Part shown: positions 26,902-36,493 of the stretch, in pieces | Layout: every line of letters starts with the position of its first letter | Position numbering within the stretch: the first letter of the stretch is position 1 | Source of the DNA: Lachnospiraceae bacterium AC2028 | GTDB taxonomy: Bacteria > Bacillota > Clostridia > Lachnospirales > Lachnospiraceae | Direction: 5' to 3' | Assembly: GCA_000702685.1 (NCBI GenBank) | Contig: JNJD01000006.1 | Coordinates: 310,001 to 374,000 of the forward strand | Length of the DNA stretch: 64,000 nucleotides | Program-made: the position numbers and the translations under genes | Notes under the pieces: model-generated | What the model saw: only the letters and a program-made list of their open reading frames with translations | What the model was told of the DNA's origin: nothing | Databases searched by the model: none

Positions 26902-29900
26902 TTTCATCCTCCATATCCGTATACAGAGTTTCAACATCTATATTGCCTTCGCCGAGAAGTTCAAGGAACATATCGAGCAGTACCGGATCGAACTGTGTGC
27001 CGCGTCCGTTTTCGAGTTCCTTCATAACCTGATCAAAAGAAAGCCGCTTTCTGTAGACACGGTTTGCAGTCATCGCATCAAATGCATCCGCGATTGCTAT
27101 GATCCTTCCGTACAGAGGAATCTCTTCGCCCTTAAGTCCTTCGGGATATCCTGTTCCGTCATAGCGCTCGTGATGGTACTTCGCACCTTCGACGGCATGC
27201 TCGACAAGCGTGAAGTCCTTGAGTATCTCCGCGCCGAGTGTGACATGTGTCTTCATCCTTGCATACTCTTCGTCGGTAAGCTTATCGGGCTTATTAAGTA
27301 TCGCATCGGGGATTCCTATCTTGCCGATATCATGGAGCAGTGCGGCATTTCTGAGATTATCTATCTCCTCTTCAAAGAATCCCATCTTCCTTGCGATAAG
27401 GACGGAATATTCCGAAACCCTCTGGGAATGCTTACTCGTCATCGAATCCTTGGCATCTACGGTTCTTGCGATAGCCATGATCGTCTCATTACCCATCTCC
27501 ACCTGTTTGAGAGCAAGGGTAAGCCTTTCCTGCTGGACTCTCATTTTCTTCTGGGCCCAGTATCTGGTATAGAACCAGGTTGCCCATCCGACGAACAGTC
27601 CGCCTACAAAGAGCATGTAGAACATGAACCAGTTATTGTCATAGATAGAGTTTTCTTTTACAAAACCGTATGAACTTTCCTCAAGTATGCTGCCGGTCTC
27701 TTCATCTATTATCGCGATATGGAAAGTGTACTCACCGGCAGGCAGATTGGTATAAATCGCACTGGTAAGTTCACTCTGCGGTACGGTCTTATAGCTTCCG
27801 TCGACACCTTCAAGATAATATGAAACCTTGGGATCTTCGAGCGAGAAATTGACTATCTCGGGTACAAATTCTATCGTGCTGACATCTTTATCGATGACAA
27901 GCCTGTTGCCTCTTTCGATATTTGCGGGCACTCCATCCAGAATGACCTGCGATACCATAAGCCTGTATGCACGTCTGTTTGATCTGTAATTATCGAGATT
28001 GACCTTGATGACACCGCGGTCCGTCGACAGATAAAGATCATCATTTTCCGTTACTTCATTCCAGGAATTGGCTGTGAGAGCTCCCCTTAATCCGAGCCTG
28101 GAATTAAGAAGAATATAATCCATCGGAGCATCCGATAGAAGAGATGCTTTTCTGACAACATATATTCCGGCGCTTCCGAGAACAAACGCTTCACCGTCCC
28201 TGTCGAGGACGATGTCATAGTTATTGGAATAAGGAAATCCCTGTACCCGGGTAATGACCGATCTTCTCATATAACAGAGACTGTTGCTCGTTACGATGAA
28301 CATTACATCATATTCGCTGTCATATACCATCTTAAGAATGACACCCGATCCCAGCCCGTCATCCTTGGTTAAATGGCCTGTTATCTCGCCGTTTTCATAG
28401 ACCATTATTCCGTTTCCGTCGGTTCCCAGATAAAGCTTTCCGTCGGAATATTCGCAAAGCGAAAGTATCTGCGATGAACCGAGCTCATCGCCGTAGGGAA
28501 TGGTATTTATCACCGCACCGTTGCGTATAATGGAAAGTCCGGAATCGGCACTTACGGCAATGCTTCCGTCGGAAAGTTCAATGCATCCCCTGGCTCTGTT
28601 GCCGAGACCGTATTCCTCGGAATTATAAAAGACGATCTCTCCGTCGGCTCTCTCACATACGAGACCCTTTCCGTATGTGCAGATCCAGAGATTGCCGGCC
28701 GTATCATCATATATGCATCTAATACGTATTCCGTTCAGCGTTTCGGTAAGCCGGTCACGGCGAAGGGAGCCGGAAGACATATGAACTTCCGTAAGACCGT
28801 TGTCCGCACCGATATACAGAATGCCGTCATGTATGGCCGTGGTATTAACTACCGCACTGCTCAGCCCATACAATGTATAAAGATCGGAAAAGCAGGACTC
28901 GGAAAGCTGGAGGAGTCCGTGCCTTGTTGAAGCGAACCAGAGATTGCCCTGATAATCAACGCACATTCTTTCCACGGATGAATTAAAATCACCTGTGGGC
29001 ACTCTGGTATAAGCGTTTCCGTGCAGTCTTCCCACACCGTTATCGGCAAGTACCCATGTATCACGATCGGTAAAATAAATCCTGTTGATCTCGGATACGC
29101 CCGAGCATACCGATGTATGCTGTATGACAACGGAATTGATCATCAGCTTATAGACCATGACCCTGCCGTCCGTTGTTCCGGCATAGAGAAGTCCTTCGGG
29201 GCTGAACTCACAGCAGGAATACATTGTCTTTTCATCAAATTTCGGAACTTCGCAGGATATTTTTCCGCTGTTTAAAATATAAAGACTGCCGTCAGCCGTT
29301 ACGGTAGCGACGTTTCCGTGCCTGTCTGCCGCAATGCTCTGGGCATAACGTATCTCCGGAAGCTCGGCGGATATGGTAATGCCGTTCTTCAATCTGACGA
29401 CCACCATCTGGTCCGAAGTTCCTATGTAATAATCTCCGTCCGAACTCTGTACAATGCTCCTGACGGAATCCGAGGGAAGCCCCTTTGTCGTATTTAGAAT
29501 ATTGACCTGTTCGGAACCTATTGCAATGACAACGCCGCTGTCATTGGTTCCGATCCAGAGCCTGCCTTCTTCATCAACATAAAGGCAATTGACGTTCTTT
29601 ACGGTATCGAATTCCTCCATAAAGCGGAAATTATTGCCGTTATATCTGTACAGTCCGGAATAGCTTCCGACCCAGAGTATTCCGTCATTGGTCTGAACGA
29701 TATCATTGGCATGTCCGCAGGGTAGCCCGCTGTCAGCGTTGAAGATCCTCTGTATGTATGTAACATCATTTCTGACGGCGGCTTCGGATCTGATCGAAGG
29801 CGCAAGCGTTCCCGCAATAAGCGCAAGAATGATCAGTCCGGATCCTGCGGATTTCCTGATCGCATCATTGAATTCCTTATGCTTTCTGTAAAACCTGACT

Positions 29901-30445
29901 ATCTTGATCAGGTAGTACATGAACAGCACGGTAATGATCTTATCCAGAAAGTCCAGATAGCACTCACCGATCGTCGAAGCTATGAACTTAGGTATATTTC
30001 TGTCCATGAGGAAATTGACGACACCGTCACCCCAGATATTACCGGTATATCCCCCGTAAAAAGACAGATTGAGTATGGTTGAGATAAATACGGAACCAAT
30101 GGTCACTCCGCCGGCAACGGTAGTTGCGCCGAAGAAGGATTCGAAATATTTCTTCCTTGCGGCAACACCCATTCCCGCACCTATGAATATGCTTGTAAGG
30201 CTGTAAGCGAGTGAATTGGCATCCCAGAACGAATAGATGATGTTACCGGTGCATCCGATTATCGCACCGCTGATGGGGCCCAGAACATAAGCTGCAATGA
30301 CTGTCCCAATAGAATCGAGCCAGAGGGGAAGTTCATATTTTACGGCAAGATGCTTGCCTGCGAAATTAACAACAATACAAAAGAAAACAATGAGTATTGT
30401 TCCCAGAGGAGAGTTCTTGAATTTTCTACCCTCAATTTTCCCCAT
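26894..30445 (-). CDS. ECF-like / beta-propeller / HD-GYP membrane sensor
   Basis: A 1183-residue sensor. Residues 1 to about 215 hold six or so membrane helices resembling an ECF transporter S component (LPLWLDSIGTVIAAYVLGP). Residues about 230-840 form two-component-regulator-type propeller repeats (GLYRYNG, GRLWIGTNDSG, GNLWFASTRHGL, GNLWICTYGKGL). A Y_Y_Y-like beta domain follows at about 845-905, then a membrane helix at about 918-938, a coiled coil, and an HD-GYP domain at about 980-1165 with LLHDIGKIGIP and RYDGTGYPEGL. HD-GYP domains hydrolyse cyclic di-GMP. The propeller should face outside. It is coupled to the BMP-type binding protein. The ribosome site before the ATG is weak. Confidence 0.88.
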   Translation of the reverse strand: MGKIEGRKFKNSPLGTILIVFFCIVVNFAGKHLAVKYELPLWLDSIGTVIAAYVLGPISGAIIGCTGNIIYSFWDANSLAYSLTSIFIGAGMGVAARKKYFESFFGATTVAGGVTIGSVFISTILNLSFYGGYTGNIWGDGVVNFLMDRNIPKFIASTIGECYLDFLDKIITVLFMYYLIKIVRFYRKHKEFNDAIRKSAGSGLIILALIAGTLAPSIRSEAAVRNDVTYIQRIFNADSGLPCGHANDIVQTNDGILWVGSYSGLYRYNGNNFRFMEEFDTVKNVNCLYVDEEGRLWIGTNDSGVVIAIGSEQVNILNTTKGLPSDSVRSIVQSSDGDYYIGTSDQMVVVRLKNGITISAELPEIRYAQSIAADRHGNVATVTADGSLYILNSGKISCEVPKFDEKTMYSCCEFSPEGLLYAGTTDGRVMVYKLMINSVVIQHTSVCSGVSEINRIYFTDRDTWVLADNGVGRLHGNAYTRVPTGDFNSSVERMCVDYQGNLWFASTRHGLLQLSESCFSDLYTLYGLSSAVVNTTAIHDGILYIGADNGLTEVHMSSGSLRRDRLTETLNGIRIRCIYDDTAGNLWICTYGKGLVCERADGEIVFYNSEEYGLGNRARGCIELSDGSIAVSADSGLSIIRNGAVINTIPYGDELGSSQILSLCEYSDGKLYLGTDGNGIMVYENGEITGHLTKDDGLGSGVILKMVYDSEYDVMFIVTSNSLCYMRRSVITRVQGFPYSNNYDIVLDRDGEAFVLGSAGIYVVRKASLLSDAPMDYILLNSRLGLRGALTANSWNEVTENDDLYLSTDRGVIKVNLDNYRSNRRAYRLMVSQVILDGVPANIERGNRLVIDKDVSTIEFVPEIVNFSLEDPKVSYYLEGVDGSYKTVPQSELTSAIYTNLPAGEYTFHIAIIDEETGSILEESSYGFVKENSIYDNNWFMFYMLFVGGLFVGWATWFYTRYWAQKKMRVQQERLTLALKQVEMGNETIMAIARTVDAKDSMTSKHSQRVSEYSVLIARKMGFFEEEIDNLRNAALLHDIGKIGIPDAILNKPDKLTDEEYARMKTHVTLGAEILKDFTLVEHAVEGAKYHHERYDGTGYPEGLKGEEIPLYGRIIAIADAFDAMTANRVYRKRLSFDQVMKELENGRGTQFDPVLLDMFLELLGEGNIDVETLYTDMEDENV

Positions 30446-30483
30446 ACATCAGTAATTTTATCCGAAAATGCAGTTTTTTTCAA

Positions 30484-30516
30484 TAAAAACGGCCCGGGCT
30501 TTTAAGGCCCGGGCCG
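30484..30516 (-). terminator. terminator after the SPFH gene
   Basis: A 10-bp G+C stem (CGGCCCGGGC / GCCCGGGCCG, 30490-30516) is followed on the minus strand by TTTTTATTG. It lies 12 bases after the SPFH stop. Confidence 0.92.
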
Positions 30517-30528
30517 CGCATTTTAAGG

Positions 30529-32043
30529 TTACTCTTCTACATCTTTCTTGACGGCTTTTACAGCTTCCTTAACGGTTTCTGCTTCAAGTCCGGTCACGTT
30601 GATGTTCTTATTGACCTTAGCGTCATAGGTCTGTGCCTTCATGACATCCATAAGATCAAATCCTGTGGTCTCCTTAACTGCTTCGATGACCTTCGCCATA
30701 ACTGCGGGAGTGTAGCCGCCTACGCTTGCTACGCCGGAATCACCGCTGCCGGAATCGATAACGGTAACCTTTTCGATAGCTGCGATGGGAGCTGCAACCT
30801 CTTTTGCGATAGCAGGGAGCTGCTTGATGATCATCTCGGTGATAGCGGCATTGTTATACTTAGCGTATGCCTCTGCCTTCTTCTCCATTGCCTCAGCTTC
30901 TGCAAGACCCTTTGCTGCGATAGCTTCTGCCTCTGCACGACCGACGGCTGCGATACCGGCAGCTTCCTTCTCCTTGGCATAGACGCTTGCATCTGCCTGT
31001 GCCTTAACAGCTTCGGCTGCTTTCTCCTGCTCGTACTTCTTAGCATCTGCTTCACGCTGTCTTTCGATCAGTGCTGCATCTGCTTCCTGCTGACGACGAT
31101 ACTTCTCAGCATCTGCTTTCTTTCTGACTTCAGCGTTGAGGACCTGCTCTTTAACATCAGCTTCACGCTGCTTGAGTTCGGTCTCTCTCTCCTGACGTGC
31201 GATGTCCGCATTTGCTCTGGTGACCTCGATGGTCTTTCTCTGTTCCTGTTGCTGGATCTCATAAGCAGCGTCTGCGGCAGCCTGCTTGGTATCAGCTTCC
31301 TGCTTCAGTTCGGATTGCTTGATAGCCAGTTCGTTCTGCTTGGTAGCGATCTCGGTCTGAGCCTTTACCTGCTCGTCATTTGCAGCCTTGTCAGCCTGTG
31401 CCTGTGCGATCTTGATGTCTCTTTCGGACTCAGCTCTTGAAATAGCTGCAGCCTTCTGGATACGTACAACGTTATCAACACCGAGGTTTTCAATGACGTG
31501 ATTGTCATCAACGAAATTCTGAACGTTGAAGCTGGTGATCACAAGACCCATTGCCTCAAGATCGGGATCTGCGTTCTCTTTTACGAGAGTAGCGAATTTC
31601 TGACGGTCCGAAACCATCTCTTCAAGGTGCATCTTACCTACGATCTCACGGACATTACCTTCGAGAACTTCTCTGGCAACAGCTGCGATATACTCGGGCT
31701 TCTTGTTAAGGAAGTTCTTGGATGCCTTCTTGATGAGATCGGGAGTATGTCCGATCTGTACGTTGACGGTAGCATCAACCATGATGTTGATGTAGTCTGC
31801 GGTGGGAACTGCGGAACTTGTCTTAACATCAATGGGGATCAGCTGGAGCTTCAAAACGTCTTTCTTCTCGAAGAAAGGGATCTTGATGCCCGCACGACCG
31901 ATCAGGTATCTGGGCTCTTTGTGGAGACCGGTGATGATGAAAGCCTCATCGGTGGAAGCCTTCACGTAACCGGTGATGAATATGATGATCAGAAAGACCA
32001 GCACTATTCCTCCGATAACAAAAGCAAACATTACTTCATCCAT
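30529..32043 (-). CDS. flotillin-like SPFH/band 7 protein
   Basis: A 504-residue flotillin-type protein. It has one N-terminal membrane helix (about 5-27), an SPFH domain to about 210, then a long Ala/Glu/Lys/Gln coiled coil (about 215-420) and a C-terminal domain containing TPAVMAKVIEAVKETTGFDLM. Flotillins scaffold membrane microdomains. The ATG at 32043 has GAGG 6 bases upstream; the frame extends to 32079 without a better start. What is unusual is the leader: a consensus promoter and a yybP-ykoY-type riboswitch with a terminator sit directly before it, implying control by manganese. No NfeD-like partner gene is adjacent. Confidence 0.92.
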   Translation of the reverse strand: MDEVMFAFVIGGIVLVFLIIIFITGYVKASTDEAFIITGLHKEPRYLIGRAGIKIPFFEKKDVLKLQLIPIDVKTSSAVPTADYINIMVDATVNVQIGHTPDLIKKASKNFLNKKPEYIAAVAREVLEGNVREIVGKMHLEEMVSDRQKFATLVKENADPDLEAMGLVITSFNVQNFVDDNHVIENLGVDNVVRIQKAAAISRAESERDIKIAQAQADKAANDEQVKAQTEIATKQNELAIKQSELKQEADTKQAAADAAYEIQQQEQRKTIEVTRANADIARQERETELKQREADVKEQVLNAEVRKKADAEKYRRQQEADAALIERQREADAKKYEQEKAAEAVKAQADASVYAKEKEAAGIAAVGRAEAEAIAAKGLAEAEAMEKKAEAYAKYNNAAITEMIIKQLPAIAKEVAAPIAAIEKVTVIDSGSGDSGVASVGGYTPAVMAKVIEAVKETTGFDLMDVMKAQTYDAKVNKNINVTGLEAETVKEAVKAVKKDVEE

Positions 32044-32152
32044 AAATTTCCTCTCTTTCTGCCTTTCAGGCGTACGCACACCGGATGACGTTATCCGATA
32101 TGCCGGTTACCGGTATCCGGTAACTTTGTTATCCCGGATGCGGTATACCTAT

Positions 32153-32296
32153 AAAAAAAGACTTTTACCGCAACCGTTTAGTTACAGTAAAAGTCTTGCC
32201 TTCTCACTTGATACGGGCTCTCATCTTACGATGATGCCGGATGACGATCTCAAGCCGGGTGGAAAAAGTTTCCGCCTTTGGGCTACTCCCTTTCAC
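32153..32296 (-). promoter_or_regulatory. yybP-ykoY (Mn2+) riboswitch with terminator platform
   Basis: On the minus strand the leader begins GTGAAAGGGAGTAGCC (32296 down), contains ATCGTCAT in the middle, and ends GGCAAGACTTTTAC (32200-32187); GGGAGTAGC and CAAGAC are hallmark ends of this aptamer. P1 forms between GTGAAAG (32296-32290) and CTTTTAC (32193-32187). The same 3' strand can instead pair with GTAAAAGTCT (32168-32159), followed by seven T, making an intrinsic terminator. Ligand binding would hold P1 and block the terminator, so this should be an ON switch for the SPFH gene 110 bases downstream. It fills most of the 353-base gap between the SPFH and esterase genes. No other gene lies between switch and SPFH start. 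Confidence 0.85.
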
Positions 32297-32304
32297 TTGA
32301 GATG

Positions 32305-32333
32305 ATTATATATATTTTTCGTTTCCAAGTCAA
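32305..32333 (-). promoter_or_regulatory. promoter of the riboswitch-SPFH transcript
   Basis: TTGACT (32333-32328), a 17-base spacer and a perfect TATAAT (32310-32305). The predicted start, about 32298, falls just before the aptamer's first stem. Confidence 0.9.
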
Positions 32334-32396
32334 GAAAAATCGGTTTCCGAATCCAAAAATTTTTGAGCGGTTTTTATGGATGCGTTTCCGTTATTA

Positions 32397-33179
32397 TCAG
32401 AACATCTTCGGCATAAAAATGGATGAGTATTTACTCCAAAAGACCATATCGTGTACGCCTTCGGATTCCTCGTAAACATGCTCTATCCCTTCACTTTCAA
32501 GGAATCTGTGGAATGCTCTGTTGGGTTCGAGCAGGAAATCCTCTGTTCCGCATGCCATGAAAATCTTCGGCATCTTAGAGCCGGATGCTATGATCTTCTT
32601 AGCCAGAGTTTCCGGATTGTTATCGCTTTCAAGCAGCTTTTCGGGATCACCGAAGCATTCTCTGTAGTATTCGTAATTGGCTACGGAATTGCCTTCTCCG
32701 GGTTTCATTTTCGCAACCTCATGATGGATGAGTGCGGATGAAAGCGCGGCGCAGCATCCGAAGGTTTCGGGATAAGCAAATGCGGTATGGAGCGCTCCGA
32801 AACCGCCCATCGAAAGCCCCATTACACCGGTCTTCTCCGGAGTCTTCGCAAGTCCGAATGTCCTTCTGATATAATCGATAAGTTCTACACCTATGTATGA
32901 TGCATACTGTCTTCCGGTAGCTTCCTGATCCAGCCAGAAGCCGTTCTCACCGGAAGGAGCAACGACCGCGATGTTAAGCTTTGCAGCCTCTTCCCTGTTT
33001 ACCCATATATCTCCGTCTCCGGTATAACCGTGAAGAAGAAGGATCGTGTTCATATCCTCCTGTCTGTGCTTATCCTCTTCCCAGGGAATGTCCTTTCTTT
33101 CCTCATTGGGCAGGAACATCTTAAATTCAACTGTCCTCCTCAGACAGTTTGAAAAAAATCTTACGCTGAGCTCTGCCAT
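32397..33179 (-). CDS. tributyrin/acetyl-esterase-type alpha/beta hydrolase
   Basis: A 260-residue soluble esterase of the EstA/esterase D fold. The nucleophile elbow is GLSMGG near residue 122, the oxyanion region LLHGYTGD near 48, the acid is Asp in CGTEDFLL near 213, and the histidine is in GVHDMVFW near 246. Related enzymes hydrolyse short-chain acyl esters, including acetyl groups on polysaccharides. The ATG at 33179 has GGAGG 6 bases upstream and is preferred to the frame's upstream start at 33194. It lies 19 bases after the LRR protein gene and is probably cotranscribed with it. Confidence 0.85.
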   Translation of the reverse strand: MAELSVRFFSNCLRRTVEFKMFLPNEERKDIPWEEDKHRQEDMNTILLLHGYTGDGDIWVNREEAAKLNIAVVAPSGENGFWLDQEATGRQYASYIGVELIDYIRRTFGLAKTPEKTGVMGLSMGGFGALHTAFAYPETFGCCAALSSALIHHEVAKMKPGEGNSVANYEYYRECFGDPEKLLESDNNPETLAKKIIASGSKMPKIFMACGTEDFLLEPNRAFHRFLESEGIEHVYEESEGVHDMVFWSKYSSIFMPKMF

Positions 33180-33198
33180 ATTTACCTCCGGCAATCAT

Positions 33199-34305
33199 TT
33201 AATCTCTGTAAATATCATCAATCACGTTTTCGCGGAACATACGCCTCATCGCACGGTATCTCTCACCGCTTCTCCATCCCTGATCGATGGAGCCCTCACC
33301 GCTCGATACGATCCTTGCATTCGGATAAAGCTGTCTTAAGGTGTTGACACCGGCACCGGAAATGTAAGTGTGCTCCATCCAAAGTTTCTTGATGTTCGGC
33401 ATATTCTTCATATATTCGATACTGCTCATCGAATTATAACTGATGTTCAGGTCTTCCAGTTCGGGAAGATACTGAAGGAACGAAGTATCGGACACGTTAT
33501 TGGCAAAGATCTCGAGATACCTGAGCTTGGGAACATACCTGAGCTCTGACAGATCGGTAAGATGCCTTAGGGTTTCGCCGTCTTTTTCCTTCACATTATC
33601 GACGAGAATGAGGATCTTAAGTTCCGGCATATATTCAAGAAATGAAAGATCCGAAACATAATTATGTCCGAGATCTAGCGCAACGAGTTCATTGCAGTAT
33701 TTCAGATAATATGCCTCTTCATTGTTCATATAGAATTCTTCAGCCGTTGTCTTAAACGTGCTGAATGCCACCACATCGGTACGTATCGTCCAGTGCGAAA
33801 GAACTATCTCCCATACTATCTTTATGTCAGGGTGACGGTCCTGAAGCGCAGCGTAGCCGTCGTTATCAAGTCCGCAGTTCACTGTCACAAGACGCTTCAC
33901 ATTTGGCATTCTTGAAATGATCATATCGATATCGACATTACTGATATCGGTTCCCGAAATATCGATATACTCAGACTCTTTGTAAATACCGTGTTCCTTG
34001 ATCCACGCATCGGCCTCTTCGATCGCAGCTTCATGCTCGGCGGGAGTGATCACGCCGGGAGTAGCGATGTCATCTATGGGAGCCGTATCGGCTTCGGCAT
34101 CCCGGATGGTGCTTTCGGTATTGTCACCTTCTGCCGAAGTAAGATCGGTTAGTCTTGATTCCCTCCGGTCTTCCTCGGAAAAGATATCCTCTTCACCCGT
34201 ATCAGGTACTCGGGAACACGAAGAAACTCCGCTGCATATGATGAATAAGATCAGCAGCACAGGAATGATGCACATTATTATCCTGTATATTTTTTCTTTT
34301 TTCAT
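33199..34305 (-). CDS. leucine-rich-repeat lipoprotein
   Basis: About 368 residues from the ATG at 34305. It begins MKKEK, a hydrophobic stretch and a cysteine in GVSSC, which resembles a lipoprotein signal although the box is not ideal. An acidic, Thr-rich spacer (about 30-90) follows, then 22-residue-type leucine-rich repeats (ELVALDLGHNYVSDLSFLEYMPELKIL, and again to about 330; written here as one repeat boundary). An extended -10 (TGATATAAT) lies at 34354-34346, within the tpiA terminator's tail, about 40 bases upstream. The role is probably extracellular binding. Starts at 34389 and 34347 are possible but run through the terminator region. Confidence 0.75.
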   Translation of the reverse strand: MKKEKIYRIIMCIIPVLLILFIICSGVSSCSRVPDTGEEDIFSEEDRRESRLTDLTSAEGDNTESTIRDAEADTAPIDDIATPGVITPAEHEAAIEEADAWIKEHGIYKESEYIDISGTDISNVDIDMIISRMPNVKRLVTVNCGLDNDGYAALQDRHPDIKIVWEIVLSHWTIRTDVVAFSTFKTTAEEFYMNNEEAYYLKYCNELVALDLGHNYVSDLSFLEYMPELKILILVDNVKEKDGETLRHLTDLSELRYVPKLRYLEIFANNVSDTSFLQYLPELEDLNISYNSMSSIEYMKNMPNIKKLWMEHTYISGAGVNTLRQLYPNARIVSSGEGSIDQGWRSGERYRAMRRMFRENVIDDIYRD

Positions 34306-34353
34306 TCGTCTGAGAAAAATATCGTTTAATGCGGATGTAAGAAACATTATATC

Positions 34354-34384
34354 AAAAAAGAGAGACCGCGAGGGTCTCTCTTTT
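34354..34384 (-). terminator. tpiA terminator
   Basis: An 8-bp stem (GAGAGACC / GGTCTCTC, 34360-34380) with a 5-base loop, followed on the minus strand by six T. It is 18 bases after the tpiA stop. Confidence 0.9.
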
Positions 34385-34401
34385 AACAAAATCGGAAGGA
34401 A

Positions 34402-35148
34402 TTATGCGTTGACGATCTGGCCAAAGTCGGGCTTAAGTGAAGCACCGCCGATAAGGCCGCCGTCGATGTTGGGCTTGGAAAGAAGCTCTGCTGCATTTCC
34501 CGCATTCATGGATCCGCCGTACTGGATACGTACTGCCTCTGCGGTAGCTGCATCATACATTGAAGCGATGGTCTCACGGATCATAGCACAGACTTCCTCA
34601 GCCTGATCTGCCGTTGCGGTCTCGCCGGTTCCGATAGCCCAGATAGGCTCGTAAGCGATTACGAGAGTCTTAACCTGGTCAGCGGACACACCTGTAAGAT
34701 CCCACTCGATCTGTCTCTTGATCCACTCTTTGTAGGTTCCTGCTTTACGGAGAGCAAGTGACTCGCCGCAGCAAAGGATGGGAGTAAGACCTGATGCGAA
34801 TGCCTTCTTAACCTTGGCATTGATGAGGATATCATTCTCTCCGAAGATATCTCTTCTCTCGGAGTGTCCGATGATAACAAATTCAACACCTGCTTCCTTG
34901 AGCATGGGAGCTGAGATCTCACCGGTGAATGCACCCTTATCTTCGATATAGAAATTCTCTGCACCTACGTGTACATTGGTTCCCTTAACCGCTTCAGCTA
35001 CGGGAACGATGTCGATAGCGGGTACACAGTAAACTACGTCAACTGCATCGTTAACGACAAGATCCTTGAGCTCTGCGCAGAGAGCAACAGCCTCTGAAGG
35101 AGTCTTGTTCATCTTCCAGTTGCCGGCAATGATTCTTCTACGTGCCAT
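34402..35148 (-). CDS. tpiA: triose-phosphate isomerase
   Basis: A 248-residue TIM-barrel enzyme that interconverts dihydroxyacetone phosphate and glyceraldehyde 3-phosphate. Lys in GNWKMNK near residue 12, His in IIGHSERR near 96, and the catalytic Glu in [11 protein letters not shown] near 168 are all present, as is the phosphate loop [16 protein letters not shown] precedes the ATG. It follows pgk by 18 bases and ends at a strong terminator. Confidence 0.98.
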   Translation of the reverse strand: MARRRIIAGNWKMNKTPSEAVALCAELKDLVVNDAVDVVYCVPAIDIVPVAEAVKGTNVHVGAENFYIEDKGAFTGEISAPMLKEAGVEFVIIGHSERRDIFGENDILINAKVKKAFASGLTPILCCGESLALRKAGTYKEWIKRQIEWDLTGVSADQVKTLVIAYEPIWAIGTGETATADQAEEVCAMIRETIASMYDAATAEAVRIQYGGSMNAGNAAELLSKPNIDGGLIGGASLKPDFGQIVNA

Positions 35149-35166
35149 TATATGTTTCTCCTTTAT

Positions 35167-36402
35167 TTAACGGTTGTCTGCAGCATCTACTCCGGGAAGA
35201 ACCTTGCCCTCAAGGAACTCAAGGGAAGCTCCGCCGCCGGTAGAAATGTGGCTCATCTTGTCTGCAAATCCGAGCTGGTTTACAGCTGCTGCGGAATCAC
35301 CGCCGCCGATGATGGTGGTAGCATCGGTCTCAGCGAGAGCCTTAGCTACAGCCTTGGTACCTGCTGCAAGAACGGGATTCTCGAACACGCCCATAGGTCC
35401 GTTCCATACAACGGTCTTAGCGGACTTAACAGCATCAGCATAAAGAGCTGCGGTCTCGGGGCCGATATCAGCGCCTTCCTTGTCTGCAGGGATAGCGTCA
35501 GCCTTAACTACTTCGGTAGCGATGTCAGCCTTGTCGATGGGATCGGGGAATGCATCGATGAGAACGGTATCAACGGGAAGAAGGAGCTTCTTGCCGTTCT
35601 TCTCAGCCTTCTCGATCATTTCCTTGCAGTAATCGATCTTGGTCTCGTCAAGGAGTGACTTACCAACTTCATATCCCTTAGCCTTAAGGAAGGTATAAGC
35701 CATACCGCCGCCGATGATGAGGGTATCGCACTTCTCAAGGAGGTTATTGATAACGTTGAGCTTGTCAGCAACCTTAGCGCCGCCGAGGATTGCAACGAAA
35801 GGACGAACGGGATTCTCAACTGCATTTCCGAGGAAGTCGATCTCCTTCTGCATAAGATATCCTACAGCACAGTTGCCGCCCTTCTCGCGGACATACTTGG
35901 TAACTACGGAAACGGAAGCATGAGCTCTGTGTGATGATCCGAATGCATCGCATACATAGTCATCGCAGAGATCAGCGAGTTCCTTAGCGAAAGCCTCGCC
36001 TGCCTTCTCGGGCTTGGTCTCTTCTTCCATACGGAAACGGGTATTCTGAAGAAGGATAACATCACCTTCGTTCATAGCGTTAACTGCAGCGGTGGTAGCT
36101 TCGCCGGTAACGGTATAATCAGAGATGAACTTAACTTCCTTGCCGAGTTTTTCGGTAAGAGCCTTTGCAACGGGTGCAAGAGATTCCTTCTCGTTAGGTC
36201 CTTCCTTAACTTTTCCGAGGTGGGAGCAAAGGATAACCTTTCCGCCGTCGTTTATAAGCTTCTTGATGGTGGGAAGAGCTGCTACGATACGGGTCTCGTC
36301 AGTGATCTCGCCGCTCTTAAGGGGAACGTTGAAGTCACATCTTACGAGGACTCTTCTTCCCTTTGCATTAAAATCATCAACTGATTTCTTGTTTAATGCC
36401 AT
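35167..36402 (-). CDS. pgk: phosphoglycerate kinase
   Basis: A 411-residue two-domain kinase that makes ATP from 1,3-bisphosphoglycerate. RCDFNVPLK near residue 22, the substrate-site SHLGK near 60, and the nucleotide-site GGGDSAAAV near 375 are conserved. AGGAGA precedes the ATG. A strong hairpin with a T run separates it from gapA, so it is expressed either by partial read-through from gapA or from an unseen promoter. Confidence 0.98.
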   Translation of the reverse strand: MALNKKSVDDFNAKGRRVLVRCDFNVPLKSGEITDETRIVAALPTIKKLINDGGKVILCSHLGKVKEGPNEKESLAPVAKALTEKLGKEVKFISDYTVTGEATTAAVNAMNEGDVILLQNTRFRMEEETKPEKAGEAFAKELADLCDDYVCDAFGSSHRAHASVSVVTKYVREKGGNCAVGYLMQKEIDFLGNAVENPVRPFVAILGGAKVADKLNVINNLLEKCDTLIIGGGMAYTFLKAKGYEVGKSLLDETKIDYCKEMIEKAEKNGKKLLLPVDTVLIDAFPDPIDKADIATEVVKADAIPADKEGADIGPETAALYADAVKSAKTVVWNGPMGVFENPVLAAGTKAVAKALAETDATTIIGGGDSAAAVNQLGFADKMSHISTGGGASLEFLEGKVLPGVDAADNR

Positions 36403-36431
36403 GTTCTTATCTCCTTATTGTTTTTTTTGAT

Positions 36432-36462
36432 AAAAAAGGCCCGGCCCTTGCCGGACCGGGCC
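36432..36462 (-). terminator. terminator or attenuator between gapA and pgk
   Basis: A G+C-rich stem with one mismatch (about 36438-36462) is followed on the minus strand by TTTTTTAT. It lies in the 91-base gap between gapA and pgk. Confidence 0.85.
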
Positions 36463-36493
36463 CTTACTTCATATTCGTTATGCTGCCTTAAGA

